Shown in pieces: positions 44,738 through 55,100 of a stretch of DNA of 64,000 bases. Source of the DNA: Rhodanobacter sp. (GTDB lineage Bacteria > Pseudomonadota > Gammaproteobacteria > Xanthomonadales > Rhodanobacteraceae); the NCBI GenBank assembly GCA_027450005.1, contig DAIDKO010000096.1, forward strand, positions 1 through 64,000, given 5' to 3'. Position 1 is the first letter of the stretch, and each line of letters begins with the position of its first letter. The notes beneath the pieces are model-generated. The model did no database searches. It saw only the letters and a program-made list of their open reading frames with translations, and was not told the DNA's origin. The translations under genes were made by a program, and so were the position numbers.

Positions 44738-45897
44738 GCCGCCGCCCCTGCCGCGCCCAGCCTACGTTGCGTGCGCGCCAGCGCAGCCACCAAGGTGAAC
44801 AGCAGCAGCGCCGCCATGCCGTTGTGCGCGGTCGCCACCGGCAAGGGCAGGCCGAAATGCACGTTGCTGATACCCAGCAGCACCTGGCAGACCAGGGCCA
44901 CGGCCACCGCAATGCCGAACGGGCGCAGGCCGCACCGCACCAGTCGGTGGGACAGCCAGCCGAGATAGCAGAACACCACGAGGGCGCCGATGCGGTGCGT
45001 CATCTGGATCGCGGTGCGTGCGGCCCCGTCGAGGATGCCACCCTCGTAGTCCACCCCGACGCCACGCCACAGGATAAAGCCCTGGTGGAAATCGGCGACA
45101 GGCCACCACTGGCCCGAACACTTGGGAAAGGCCGCATCGCCGAAGCCACAGGCCAGCGCGGCATAGTTCGAGGACGTCCAGCCGCCCAGCGCGATCTGGC
45201 AGGCCAGCAGCACGATGCCGACGACCACCAGGCGGCGCAGCCCCACCAAGGCGTCGTCGGCCGCCCCCACGCCAGCCAGACGCAGCGCCGCGTAACCGAG
45301 CAGCGCGAACGTGGTCATGCCACCTAGCAGGTGCCCGGTGACCACGATGGGCTTCAGGAGCAGGGTCACGGTCCACATGCCCAGCATGGCCTGGAAGATG
45401 ATCACCGCCAACGCCAGCACGACGATCCGATTGGCGCCGTCGCTGCGCAATCGCCAAGCGCCCTGCATCGGCAACAGGATCGCCATGACGGACAGCGCCG
45501 ACGAAACCACGTGTTCGCCGCGCATGTACATCGTCACGCCGACCGCCGCGCACAGGGCGCCAACGATCACTTTCACGCGCGTTCTGTAGTCGCGCCACGC
45601 AGCGATCAGCGCCATCGCCAGCACCAGCATGCCCAGCGTGCCGGCCAGCATGCGATGCACCTGCTCACGCCAGGCCTTGGGTGCCTCGTAAGGCCGATCG
45701 GGAAATTCAGCGTCGGCCTTCGCCACCGCCGCTGCATGGTGCGGCCAGGTCGCCTGCCCGTAGCAGGTGGGCCAGTCCGGGCAGGACAGCCCGGCGTTGG
45801 ATAGGCGCACGAAGGCGCCGAACATCACCAGCCCGAATGCAAACACGGTGGCCAGCAGCGCCAACCAGCGCAGGATTCTTCGCACTCGAAACGACAT
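44734..45897 (-). CDS. ctaA: Haem A synthase (COX15/CtaA)
   Basis: Oxidises haem O to haem A for the aa3 oxidase. 387 residues, eight helices. [27 protein letters not shown] is the type II CtaA motif with the Cys pair; haem-ligand His residues occur in [34 protein letters not shown] and [11 protein letters not shown]. Its ATG overlaps the stop of the SCO-like gene by one base and its stop overlaps cyoE. Confidence 0.95.
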   Translation of the reverse strand: MSFRVRRILRWLALLATVFAFGLVMFGAFVRLSNAGLSCPDWPTCYGQATWPHHAAAVAKADAEFPDRPYEAPKAWREQVHRMLAGTLGMLVLAMALIAAWRDYRTRVKVIVGALCAAVGVTMYMRGEHVVSSALSVMAILLPMQGAWRLRSDGANRIVVLALAVIIFQAMLGMWTVTLLLKPIVVTGHLLGGMTTFALLGYAALRLAGVGAADDALVGLRRLVVVGIVLLACQIALGGWTSSNYAALACGFGDAAFPKCSGQWWPVADFHQGFILWRGVGVDYEGGILDGAARTAIQMTHRIGALVVFCYLGWLSHRLVRCGLRPFGIAVAVALVCQVLLGISNVHFGLPLPVATAHNGMAALLLFTLVAALARTQRRLGAAGAAA

Positions 45898-46469
45898 TAC
45901 TTGATGACCCTCTTCAGATCCCGGAGCAGCCCGGAGGCATCGAAACCGGCAGGATAGCTCGCCAGTGCCGTGCCATCGGATTCCACCAGCAGCGCGCCCA
46001 CGCTATCGGCCTGCCGCGGGCGCCACTGTGCCAGCTTTCCGTCCGCGTCCTGGCCGACCTGCCAATAGTTCGCCATGCCGGCGCGCCGCCGCGGGTCGGC
46101 TGGCGGCGTGCCCACGTACAGCAGGCGCAAGCGCGACTGGTTGCCATTGAGCATCACGCGGCTCTTGGCCATCGCGGTCAGCCCCGCGTAGCAGCGCGCG
46201 GCGCAGTCCGGCCCAGGCAACGCGACCAGGGTGAGCCGCGGCCTGCTGTCGCGCCACGCCCACAGGCCACCATCGGCCATGCGCACCGGCAGCTGCTCAT
46301 GCGCGAAATTGCGCTGTGGCGTGATCGGCAGGCCGTTGCCTTTCGCTGCAGGTTGCCAACCGGCCAGCACGAGCACCATCGCCACCACGAACGGCGCGGC
46401 AAACACCGAGGCGACCAGCAGCAGTTTCAGGCGGCTCTTGCGCTGCATGGCGGGGTCGACAGCTTTCAT
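45897..46469 (-). CDS. SCO/thioredoxin-like membrane-anchored protein
   Basis: A 190-residue protein with one N-terminal helix (LLLVASVFAAPFVVAMVLVLAGW) and a periplasmic thioredoxin-like domain. LVALPGPDCAARCYAGL carries a C-x-x-x-C pair at the position of the copper-binding Cys of SCO proteins, and LRLLYVGTPP follows. Position between SURF1 and ctaA supports a role in delivering copper or reducing the CuA site. Sequence similarity to classical Sco1 is weak, so the function is inferred. Confidence 0.75.
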   Translation of the reverse strand: MKAVDPAMQRKSRLKLLLVASVFAAPFVVAMVLVLAGWQPAAKGNGLPITPQRNFAHEQLPVRMADGGLWAWRDSRPRLTLVALPGPDCAARCYAGLTAMAKSRVMLNGNQSRLRLLYVGTPPADPRRRAGMANYWQVGQDADGKLAQWRPRQADSVGALLVESDGTALASYPAGFDASGLLRDLKRVIK

Positions 46470-46482
46470 CGTCAGTCCAAGA

Positions 46483-47217
46483 TCAGGAACGGCGCGAACC
46501 GGGCTTGCGGTTCAGCACCAGCAGGATCACCACCACGGCGATGGCGAAGGAAAACCACTGGAACGCGTAGGCTCGATGCCGCGCCGGCGGCATGTCACCG
46601 AAATCCAGCACGTGCTCGCGCACGTAGATCGAGGACGGGTCGGCATCCAGCGCCAGCACACGCGGGTAGAGCTTTTGGCCGAGGTCGGCGGACACCTGGC
46701 CGAGATCGAGGTAGATGGTTTTCTTCGGCCACGCCGTCTGGCGCGCCAGCGCGTTGCCGCCCATCTCGAAGCCGTGTCCTGGCGGGGGCTCGTAGAGGCC
46801 ACGCAAGCCCTGCTCGCCATCCGGCAACGGCGGCAACTGCGGTGTCTGGTCGGTGCCGTCGCCGGGCAGGAAGCCAAGATCGACCAGCAACAGGCGATCC
46901 CCGCCCTGGGGCCGGAACGGGACATAGACCTCTACCCCACCGCGGTCATCGTGTTTCGGGTTGTCCAGCAGGTAGATACGTCCGGATACGTAGCGACCCT
47001 GCACCATCACGCGCGGATAGGCGTCCTGCGGCGGGTGCAGCGCCACGGGAATAAAATCCTGCGGAGTCGCGACGGCGGCCGCGGCATAGCGTCGCAGCAG
47101 ATCGTCCTTGTAGGCGGCGCGATGCAGCTGCCAGAAGCCCAAACGCACGAAAAGCACGGCGGCGCAGGCTGTTAGCAGGATCGCCCACCAGGGCGGCCGA
47201 CGGAATCCGCCTAGCAC
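46483..47217 (-). CDS. SURF1-family oxidase assembly protein
   Basis: Inner-membrane assembly factor of 244 residues. First helix PPWWAILLTACAAVLFVRLGFWQLHRAAYK contains the family GFWQLxRAxxK motif. VQGRYVSGRIYLLDNPKHDDRGGVEVYVPF and LLVDLGFLP follow, with a second helix at the C terminus (AYAFQWFSFAIAVVVILLVLNRK). GTG start. Helps place haem A in subunit I. Divergent from the DUF2909 gene. Confidence 0.93.
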   Translation of the reverse strand: MLGGFRRPPWWAILLTACAAVLFVRLGFWQLHRAAYKDDLLRRYAAAAVATPQDFIPVALHPPQDAYPRVMVQGRYVSGRIYLLDNPKHDDRGGVEVYVPFRPQGGDRLLLVDLGFLPGDGTDQTPQLPPLPDGEQGLRGLYEPPPGHGFEMGGNALARQTAWPKKTIYLDLGQVSADLGQKLYPRVLALDADPSSIYVREHVLDFGDMPPARHRAYAFQWFSFAIAVVVILLVLNRKPGSRRS

Positions 47218-47273
47218 GATGCGTGCACCCCGGTCGCTATACTCAAGACAACAAAATCAACCGGATCGATCAC

Positions 47274-47489
47274 GTGGGCCCCATCTACAAATACGCGGTG
47301 GTGGTGGTGCTGCTGGTGGTGATTTTCAGCCTCGGCCAGGCGCTCTACTACATGATGACCGACAAGGACAACGACAAACGCATGGCCTGGGCATTGACCC
47401 GCCGCATCGGGCTGTCGCTGCTGCTGATCGGCATGGTCGCATTCGGCATCTGGATGGGCTGGCTGCAACCGCATGGCGTCGGCCAGTGA
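47274..47489 (+). CDS. DUF2909-type twin-transmembrane protein
   Basis: A 71-residue protein with two helices: YAVVVVLLVVIFSLGQALYYMMTDKDNDKRMAWALTRRIGLSLLLIGMVAFGIWMGWL. DUF2909 proteins are regularly encoded beside cytochrome oxidase genes; the function is not known. GTG at 47274 (MGPIYKYAV) is taken as start; the track's GTG at 47223 would add 17 residues that do not fit. Divergent from SURF1, convergent with subunit III. Confidence 0.8.
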   Translation: MGPIYKYAVVVVLLVVIFSLGQALYYMMTDKDNDKRMAWALTRRIGLSLLLIGMVAFGIWMGWLQPHGVGQ

Positions 47490-47530
47490 TTGTAGCCTCC
47501 CTGGATCTGAATGTTCCCCCTGGATACGAA

Positions 47531-47554
47531 GAAGCCCGCCGGTTGGCGGGCTTC
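47531..47554. terminator. Terminator between DUF2909 gene and subunit III
   Basis: Ten-base perfect arms GAAGCCCGCC/GGCGGGCTTC with a GGTT loop in the space between two convergent genes. T-rich sequence follows on both strands, so it may serve both. Confidence 0.7.
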
Positions 47555-47659
47555 TCGTTGTTTCCGGGAGCTCGGCTCGAAGCGCCGCCTCCTTGAAGAG
47601 TCCGGCCAAGGATGGCCGGTTCTTGGTCTTGGCTCTCCGCGACAGGACGTCGCGTAAAG

Positions 47660-48547
47660 TCAAAGTATGTAGACGAACAGGAACAGGCACAGCCACACCA
47701 CGTCGACGAAGTGCCAGTACCACGCCACCGCCTCGAAGCCGAAGTGGTGGTCCTTATTGAAATGCCCTTTCAGCACGCGGAACCAGATCACCGCCAGCAT
47801 GATGGTGCCCAGCGTCACGTGTAGACCGTGGAATCCGGTGAGCATGAAGAAGGTGGAGCCGTACACGCCACTGTGCAGGGTGAGGTTCAGCTCCTTGTAG
47901 GCCTCCATGTACTCGTGCGCCTGGCAGTACAGGAAGGTCGCACCCAGCAGCACGGTGAGGCCGAGGAACACCAGGATCTTGCCGCGATGGCCCGCGCGCA
48001 GCGCGTGGTGCGCGATGGTCACGGTGACACTGGAGGTGAGCAGAATCAGCGTGTTCAGCAGCGGCAGGCCCCATGGCACCACGGTGCTGAAGGCGCCACC
48101 CACATGCATCGGCCCATTGCCGCCCTCGGCACCCCACGAAGCACTGTAGTTGTCGTAGAGGAACCGGTGGGTGAGCACGCCATGGCCAGCCCCGCCGAGC
48201 CACGGAATCGAGAAGTTGCGGATGTAGAACAACGCGCCGAAGAACGCGCCGAAGAACATCACTTCCGAGAAGATGAACCACATCATGCCCATGCGGAACG
48301 AGGTGTCCACCTGGGGGTTGTACATGCCTGCCAGCGATTCCTTGATCACCGAATGGAACCAGCCGAAGAACATGCCGATGATGCCGATCGCGCCGACCGT
48401 GATTACCGTCTTGCCAAAACCGGACTCACCGGGCTCCGCATTGAGCCAGTGCGCCGCGCCGAACACGGTGAGGAACATCACCACCGCGGCCACGATGGGC
48501 CACTGGCTCTTGCTCGGAACGTAGTAGGTGTCGTGCTGCTGGGACAT
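47660..48547 (-). CDS. Cytochrome c oxidase subunit III
   Basis: Seven-helix core subunit of the aa3 oxidase, 295 residues from ATG 48547. Motifs: WPIVAAVVMFLTVFGAAHWL, FRMGMMWFIFSEVMFFGAFFGALFY with the conserved Glu, LYCQAHEYMEA, STFFMLTGFHGLHVTLG and the ending FEAVAWYWHFVDVVWLCLFLFVYIL. It is last in the cox operon; the 44-residue ORF lies just upstream. Confidence 0.96.
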   Translation of the reverse strand: MSQQHDTYYVPSKSQWPIVAAVVMFLTVFGAAHWLNAEPGESGFGKTVITVGAIGIIGMFFGWFHSVIKESLAGMYNPQVDTSFRMGMMWFIFSEVMFFGAFFGALFYIRNFSIPWLGGAGHGVLTHRFLYDNYSASWGAEGGNGPMHVGGAFSTVVPWGLPLLNTLILLTSSVTVTIAHHALRAGHRGKILVFLGLTVLLGATFLYCQAHEYMEAYKELNLTLHSGVYGSTFFMLTGFHGLHVTLGTIMLAVIWFRVLKGHFNKDHHFGFEAVAWYWHFVDVVWLCLFLFVYIL

Positions 48548-48625
48548 GCTGAGACTCCGTGGAGTTTCCCCGTGGGCGAAGGATGCCGTGACCGCCTTAC
48601 CAAACGGCGACGGCAACCACCGCGA

Positions 48626-48760
48626 CTACTTCATCAACAGAATTTGCGCGAATGACAACAGGTAGAACCCACCGACCACGACGGCCAGCACCCTCAAGGT
48701 CCGACGTACACCAAGGCGCCGCCTCCGTTCGAATTCCTCATCCGCATGCAGACTGGCCAT
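48626..48760 (-). CDS. 44-residue membrane protein between oxidase subunits I and III
   Basis: Below the ORF-track cut-off. ATG 48760, 19 bases after the subunit I stop. The product starts MASLHADEEFERRRRLGVRR and has one helix, TLRVLAVVVGGFYLLSFAQILLMK. Basic N terminus then helix gives an inside-to-outside anchor. It occupies the place where many proteobacteria carry cox11/ctaG or small oxidase assembly proteins. Coding is inferred from position, fit and membrane plan. Confidence 0.6.
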   Translation of the reverse strand: MASLHADEEFERRRRLGVRRTLRVLAVVVGGFYLLSFAQILLMK

Positions 48761-48779
48761 GCTTGCGCTCCCGTACCGA

Positions 48780-50393
48780 TCAATCGTTCACGTGGCCGTG
48801 CGCGAGCTCCTCGTCGTGCACCACCGGAGGGACTTCGAAGGTGTGGTGCGGCGCCGGCGAAGGCACCGTCCACTCCAGGCCCTTGGCGCTTTCCCACACG
48901 CGGTCGGCGGCCTTCTTCTTCGAGAAGAACACGCAATGCACGATCACGCCGAGGAAGATCAGCTGCGACGCGCCGAACAGGAAGCCGCCGATCGAACTGA
49001 TCATGTTGAAGTTGGCGAACGCCACGTTGTAGTCAGGGATGCGCCGCGGCATGCCGGCCAGCCCCAGGAAGTGCTGCGGGAAGAACAGCACGTTGACGAA
49101 CACCACGCTGCACCAGAAGTGCACCTTGCCCCAGAACTCGCTGTACATGTGTCCGGTCCACTTCGGCAGCCAGTAGTACGTGGCTGCCATGATCGCGAAC
49201 GCCGCGCCGGTCACCAGCACGTAGTGGAAGTGCGCGACCACGAAGTAGGTGTCGTGGTACTGGAAGTCCGCCGGCACCAGCGCCAGCATCAGGCCGGAGA
49301 AGCCGCCGATGGTGAACAGGATGATGAAGGCGATCGCGAACAGCATCGGCGTCTCGAACGTCATCGAGCCGCCCCACATCGTGGCCACCCAGTTGAACAC
49401 CTTCACGCCGGTCGGCACCGCGATCAGCATCGTCGCGTACATGAAGAAGATGTCCGCGCCCAGCGGCAGACCCACCGCGAACATGTGGTGCGCCCACACG
49501 ATGAACGACAGGAAGGCGATGCTGGCGATCGCATACACCATCGCCTTGTAGCCAAAGATCGGCTTGCGCGCGAAGGTCGGCACGATCTCCGAGATGATCC
49601 CGAACGCCGGCAGGATCATGATGTAGACCTCGGGGTGGCCGAAGAACCAGAACACGTGCTGGTACAGCACGGGGTCGCCGCCGCCGTGCGGATTGAAGAA
49701 GCTGGTGCCGAAGTACTTGTCGGTGAGCAGCATGGTCACCGCGCCAGCCAGCACCGGCATCACCGCGATCAGCAGGAACGCCGTGATCAGCCAACTCCAC
49801 ACGAACACCGGCATCTTCAGCAGGTCCATGCCGGGTGCGCGCATGTTGAGGATGGTGGCGATGATGTTGATCGCGCCCATGATCGAGCTGATGCCCATCA
49901 GGTGTATCGCGAACACCACGTAGGCCAGCGAATCGCTCTGCAGCGACAGCGGCGGATACATCGTCCAGCCGCCTGCCGGGCCACCACCCGGCAGGAACAG
50001 CGTGGACAGCAATAGCGTGAAGGCGAACGGCAGGATCCAGAACGAGAGGTTGTTCATGCGCGGCAGCGCCATGTCCGGCGCGCCGATCATCAGCGGGATC
50101 ATCCAGTTACCGAGGCCGACGAAGGCCGGCATGATCGCGCCGAAGATCATCACCAGCGCATGCATGGTGGTCATCTCGTTGAAGAACGCCGGCTGCACCA
50201 GCTGGAGGCCCGGCTTGAACAGCTCGGCGCGTATCACCATCGCGAAGCTGCCGCCGACGAAGAACATCGTCAGCGAGAAGATCAGGTAGAGCGTGCCGAT
50301 GTCCTTGTGGTTGGTGGACATCACCCAGCGCTGGAAGAACCCCTGCGGTGCGTGGTGGTGGTCGTGGTGATCGTGGGTGGCTTCGTGGGCCAT
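48780..50393 (-). CDS. ctaD: Cytochrome c oxidase subunit I
   Basis: Catalytic subunit with haem a and the haem a3-CuB centre, 537 residues, twelve helices. ATG 50393 ([14 protein letters not shown]) with GAGGTG upstream. Key motifs: [20 protein letters not shown] with the haem a His, [14 protein letters not shown] with the His-Tyr cross-link pair, WAHHMFAVG with two CuB His, and [12 protein letters not shown] with haem a3 and haem a ligands. The His-rich N terminus is unusual but short. The tail ends [12 protein letters not shown]. Confidence 0.97.
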   Translation of the reverse strand: MAHEATHDHHDHHHAPQGFFQRWVMSTNHKDIGTLYLIFSLTMFFVGGSFAMVIRAELFKPGLQLVQPAFFNEMTTMHALVMIFGAIMPAFVGLGNWMIPLMIGAPDMALPRMNNLSFWILPFAFTLLLSTLFLPGGGPAGGWTMYPPLSLQSDSLAYVVFAIHLMGISSIMGAINIIATILNMRAPGMDLLKMPVFVWSWLITAFLLIAVMPVLAGAVTMLLTDKYFGTSFFNPHGGGDPVLYQHVFWFFGHPEVYIMILPAFGIISEIVPTFARKPIFGYKAMVYAIASIAFLSFIVWAHHMFAVGLPLGADIFFMYATMLIAVPTGVKVFNWVATMWGGSMTFETPMLFAIAFIILFTIGGFSGLMLALVPADFQYHDTYFVVAHFHYVLVTGAAFAIMAATYYWLPKWTGHMYSEFWGKVHFWCSVVFVNVLFFPQHFLGLAGMPRRIPDYNVAFANFNMISSIGGFLFGASQLIFLGVIVHCVFFSKKKAADRVWESAKGLEWTVPSPAPHHTFEVPPVVHDEELAHGHVND

Positions 50394-50484
50394 GGCCTTG
50401 CACCTCTGCCTCAAGTCTGACGATGGCGCGGCCGGATGTGGCCGCTCCCGGAAATCCGTGGTTGCCGCGCGAGGCGGCGCCGGT

Positions 50485-51477
50485 TCAGCCGTTGCCGCCC
50501 TGTACCGAAGCCACCGCGACAGGCGCCGCGGCGCTGGAGGCTGCGGCCGGTGGCGCGGCGGGTGCCGGCGCGGACGCCTGCTCCTGCTTCGCCAGCCACT
50601 TCGCGAAGTCCGCACGCGAAACGGCCTTTACCACGATCGGCATGAAGCCGTGGTCCTGGCCGCACAGTTCGGCGCACTGGCCGCGGTAGGTACCCGGCAC
50701 GTTGATGTTGGTCCACGCCGTGTTGACGATGCCGGGGATGGCGTCCATCTTCCAGCCGAACGCCGGCACGAACCACGAGTGGATCACGTCGTCGCTGGTG
50801 ATCACAAAGCGGACCTTGGTGTGGATCGGCAGTACCAGCGGCTTGTCCACGTTCAGCAGGTAGGTGTTCTCGTTGCCGGTCTTCACGGCGTACGGGTCCA
50901 GCCCCGAGCCCAACTGGCGCGTCTTGTCGGAGAGCGCGTCGAGCTTGGACATAAAGCCGACCTTGCTGATCGGCTTGCCCTGGTAATCGACGTAGTCGTA
51001 GCGCCACTTCCACTGGTAGCCAGTGACCTTCACCGTCATCTGCGCGCCGGTGGTGTTCGCGAACGACACCAGGCCGCGGGTGGCCAGGTAGGCCAGCACC
51101 ATCAGGATGATCACCGGAATCGTGGTCCAGACGATTTCCACCGTGGTGTTGTGCGACCACTTCTCGGGTACCGCGCCGCGCGATTTGCGGAAGCGGAACA
51201 TGGCGATGAACATCGCGCCGAACACCAGCACGCCGATCACCACGCACACGCCGAACGCGACGTTGTTTAGGAAGTAAGGCTCGCCGGACCAGGTGGTCAC
51301 GCCCCGTGTGAGGTTGAGTTGCCACGGGTGGGGATCGGCCTGCGCAATACCGGCGCCCAGCGCCAGCACGATGGCCATCGACGCCACCAAGGCACGCCTG
51401 ATGCCGGTGATCCTGCCGCGGCTGGATCGGCCTCGCCCCGGCCGGGCCCCGTCAGTCCTGATGCTGCCAGATGTCAT
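50485..51477 (-). CDS. coxB: Cytochrome c oxidase subunit II
   Basis: Electron-entry subunit with the CuA centre, 330 residues from ATG 51477. It has a signal segment ([19 protein letters not shown]), two membrane helices, and a cupredoxin domain with [20 protein letters not shown] and [19 protein letters not shown], which hold the two Cys, His and Met CuA ligands. No cytochrome c domain is fused. The Ala/Pro-rich tail is low complexity. Lies 91 bases ahead of subunit I. Confidence 0.96.
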   Translation of the reverse strand: MTSGSIRTDGARPGRGRSSRGRITGIRRALVASMAIVLALGAGIAQADPHPWQLNLTRGVTTWSGEPYFLNNVAFGVCVVIGVLVFGAMFIAMFRFRKSRGAVPEKWSHNTTVEIVWTTIPVIILMVLAYLATRGLVSFANTTGAQMTVKVTGYQWKWRYDYVDYQGKPISKVGFMSKLDALSDKTRQLGSGLDPYAVKTGNENTYLLNVDKPLVLPIHTKVRFVITSDDVIHSWFVPAFGWKMDAIPGIVNTAWTNINVPGTYRGQCAELCGQDHGFMPIVVKAVSRADFAKWLAKQEQASAPAPAAPPAAASSAAAPVAVASVQGGNG

Positions 51478-51497
51478 GCTCTCGCCCTTTGTTGAAC

Positions 51498-51986
51498 CTA
51501 TCCGCGCCGCCGGCCATTGACCTGATCCAGCAGCAGCTCGAGTTTCCGCAACAGCTCCACACGTTCCCGTTCGGCAAGGAACCGGCCGATTTCCAACTCG
51601 CGCCCGTGCGACGACAGCAGCAGGCGGCGACATCCGTTACCCCCTTCGTGCAACCGCACCCGCACCCAGCCAGGCTGGAAACTGGTGCGCTGTCGGCCCG
51701 GCAGCGATTGCACCACCAGCGACGCGTCGTCGAGGGTGATGCGCTCGCTGCGGTCGCCGGCACGCCAGGCCACGCAAAGGGCGATGGCCACGGCAGACGA
51801 TTCGACCAGGGCGAACAGCGGAGCGAATACATTCCCCACCCACGCGCCCAGAGCGGCGGTCGTCAGCGCCAGCGACGCCAGAAGCATGATGAGCCGGCCT
51901 AAGCCGCGGCGGCTTAGCGTGCGATTGGGCCTGAGCCAAATCGACACGCTGGGCAAGCCGGCAGCGGCTGGTCGTAGCACGATCAT
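51498..51986 (-). CDS. DUF2244 protein
   Basis: A 162-residue membrane protein; ATG 51986 (MIVLRPAAAG) used. It shows the DUF2244 pattern: a leading SIWLRPNRTLSRRGLGRLIMLLASLALTTAALGAWVG with a helix pair, then a soluble beta-rich part including ITLDDASLVVQ and SSHGRELEIGRFLAERERVELLRKL. These proteins are commonly the first gene before coxB, as here with a 20-base gap, and their role is unknown. Divergent from putA. Confidence 0.88.
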   Translation of the reverse strand: MIVLRPAAAGLPSVSIWLRPNRTLSRRGLGRLIMLLASLALTTAALGAWVGNVFAPLFALVESSAVAIALCVAWRAGDRSERITLDDASLVVQSLPGRQRTSFQPGWVRVRLHEGGNGCRRLLLSSHGRELEIGRFLAERERVELLRKLELLLDQVNGRRRG

Positions 51987-52138
51987 GGAGATCCGGCGTG
52001 CCAAGAGCGGTTCGATAATAGGTCGCAAGTTGGCAAGGGGCAAGAATGTCGCAGGGGCCCGCGCAAGGTCGACCCGGAAGCGGCGGCCCGGCGGCGCACG
52101 GCGTACAATCCGGCGTTCCCTTCTGCTCCCGTCCTGCC

Positions 52139-55100
52139 GTGACCCAGCCCATTCTCAGCCCCGAACTCCCCACCGGCGCCGAGCCGGCCCGTGCGCGCAT
52201 CACCGCCGCCTGGCTGCGCGACGAAACCGAAGCGGTCAACGACCTGCTCGCCCAGGCCACCCTGCCGCCAGCCGAGCGCGAGCAGGTGATCGACGTCGCC
52301 GCCGGCCTGGTCACCCGCGTGCGCGCCCGCGCCACGGACCAGAGCGCAGTGGAATCCTTCATGCGCCAGTACGATCTGTCCAGCGAGGAGGGCGTGCTGC
52401 TGATGTGCGTGGCCGAGGCGCTGCTGCGCATCCCGGACAAGGCCACCGCCGACAAGCTGATCCGCGACAAGCTGGGCGATGCCGACTGGAAGAAGCACCT
52501 CGGCCAGAGCGAATCGCTGTTCGTCAACGCCAGCACTTGGGGTCTGATGCTCACCGGCCGCTTGGTGAACCTGGCCGAGGAGACCCGCCGCGACTTCACC
52601 GGCGCGCTGAAGCGCCTGGCCGGTCGCGCCGGCGAGCCGGCGATCCGTCTCGCGGTGCGCCAGGCGATGCGCATCATGGGCCACCAGTTCGTGATGGGGC
52701 AGACCATCGACGAGGCCCTGGACCGCTGCGCCAGGAAGGAATACGCGGTTTACCGCTACTCCTACGACATGCTGGGCGAATCCGCGCTCACCGCGGAGAC
52801 CGCCGAGCGTTACCAAGAGGACTACCGCCGCGCGATTGCCCGCATCGGCGCGCGCGGTCCGTTCGCCAACCACACCGACGCGCCGTCAATCTCGGTGAAG
52901 CTGTCCGCGCTGCACCCGCGCTACGAGGTAGCCAAGCGCGCCATCGCCCGCCGCGACCTCACCGCCAAGCTGCTGGAGCTGTCGCAACTGGCGATGAAGG
53001 AGGGCATCGCACTCTCCGTGGATGCCGAGGAGGCCGACCGCCTCGAGCTCTCGCTGGACATCATCGGCGACGTGTTCGCGCACCCCTCGCTGGCCGGCTG
53101 GAACGGCCTCGGCATCGTGGTGCAGGCCTACTCCAAGCGCACCCCGTTCGTGATCGACTGGCTGATCGAAACCGCACGTGCGGCAAATCGTCGCTGGTAC
53201 GTGCGCCTGGTGAAGGGCGCCTATTGGGACGCCGAGATCAAGCGCGCGCAGGAACAAGGCCTGGCCGGCTACCCGCTTTACACGCGCAAGCCGAACACCG
53301 ACGTCTCCTACCTGGCCTGTGCACGCAAGTTGTTCGACGCCGGCAGCGAGCTGATCTACCCGCAGTTCGCCACCCACAACGCGCACAGCATCGCCGCCGT
53401 GCACCACATCGCGCGCGGCCGCCCGTTCGAGTTCCAGCGCCTGCACGGCATGGGCACCGACCTCTACGCCGAGGTGATCGGCACGCAGAACCTCAACGTG
53501 CCCTGCCGCGTGTACGCGCCGGTGGGCACGCACGAGGACCTGCTGCCCTACCTGGTGCGTCGCCTGCTCGAGAACGGCGCCAACACCAGCTTCGTCAACC
53601 GCGTGGTGGACGAGACCCTGCCGGTGCGCGAGCTCGTGGCCGATCCCTGCGAAACGGTGCGCCGCTTCGCCTCCATTCCCCACCCGCGCATCCCCCTGCC
53701 GGTCAACCTCTTTGGCGAACTGCGGAAGAATTCCATGGGCATCAACTTCTCCAACGACAACGAACTGAAGGCCACCGCCGAGGCCGTCAACGCCAAGTCC
53801 GGCCCGTGGAACGCCGCGCCGCTGGTGCCGGGCGGCCAGGGCAACGGCCCCGCCGTGCAGGTGACCAACCCGGCCGACCGCCGCCAGGTCGTGGGCAGCT
53901 ACGTCAGCGCCGACGCCGCGCTGGTGGACAAGGCGTTGGCCAATGCCGTCGCCGCCCAGCCCGACTGGGACCGCCTGCCCGCCGCCAGCCGCGCCGCCAT
54001 CCTGGAGCATGCGGCCGAACAGCTCGAGGCGCGCCGCGCCGAATTCATCGCGCTGTGCGTCCGCGAAGCCGGCAAGAGCCTGCCCGATGCCATCGCCGAG
54101 ATCCGCGAGGCCGCCGATTTCCTGCGCTATTACGCCACGATGGCGCGCCGCCTGTTCGGCCAGCCCGAGCAGCTGCCCGGCCCCACCGGCGAGAGCAACC
54201 AGCTGTTCCTCAATGGCCGCGGCGTGTTCGTCTGCATCAGCCCGTGGAACTTCCCGCTGGCGATCTTCCTAGGCCAGGTCAGCGCCGCGCTCGCGGCCGG
54301 CAACAGCGTGATCGCCAAGCCTGCCGAGCAGACCAGCCTGATCGGCCACGCCGCGGTGAAGCTGCTGCACGACGCCGGCGTGCCGGAGGCCGTGCTGCAG
54401 TACCTGCCCGGCGACGGTGCCGTGGTCGGCGCCGCGCTGACCCGCGACCCGCGCGTGGCCGGCGTGGCCTTCACCGGCTCCACCGAAACCGCCTGGGCGA
54501 TCAACCGTGCGCTGGCCGCGCGCAACGCGCCGATCGCCGCCCTGGTGGCCGAGACGGGCGGCCAGAACGCAATGATCGCCGACTCCTCCGCCCTGCCCGA
54601 GCAGATCGTCAAGGACGTGATCGCCTCGGCGTTCCAGTCCGCCGGCCAGCGCTGCTCGGCCGCGCGCGTGCTTTTCGTGCAGGAGGACATCGCCGACAAG
54701 GTGATCGGCATGCTCGCCGGCGCGATGGCTGAGCTGAAGGTGGGCGACCCCGGCCAGCTCTCGACCGATGTGGGCCCGGTGATCGACGAGGACGCGAAGA
54801 AGATCCTGGTCGACCATGCCGCGCGCATGGACAAAGAGGCGAAGAAGATCGCCGAAGTGGCGCTCGACCCGGCCGCGACCGCACACGGCACCTTCTTCGC
54901 GCCGCGCGCCTACGAGATTCCGGCACTGTCCACGCTCACCCGCGAGGTGTTCGGCCCGGTGCTGCACGTGCTGCGCTGGAAGGGCAGCGAGTTGAAGCAG
55001 GTGGTCGAACAAATCAACGCCACCGGCTACGGCCTCACCCTCGGCGTGCACAGCCGCATCGACGACACCGTGGAATACATCCGCAGCCACGCCCGCGTCG

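Noticed and set aside
52081-52109. putA promoter
   Set aside because: Only the -10-like TACAAT is present; no -35 at usable spacing, so it was used as weak start-site evidence and not listed as a promoter.
51685-54732. 1015-residue plus-strand ORF over putA
   Set aside because: Out-of-frame Arg-rich shadow of putA, whose own frame contains all catalytic motifs.
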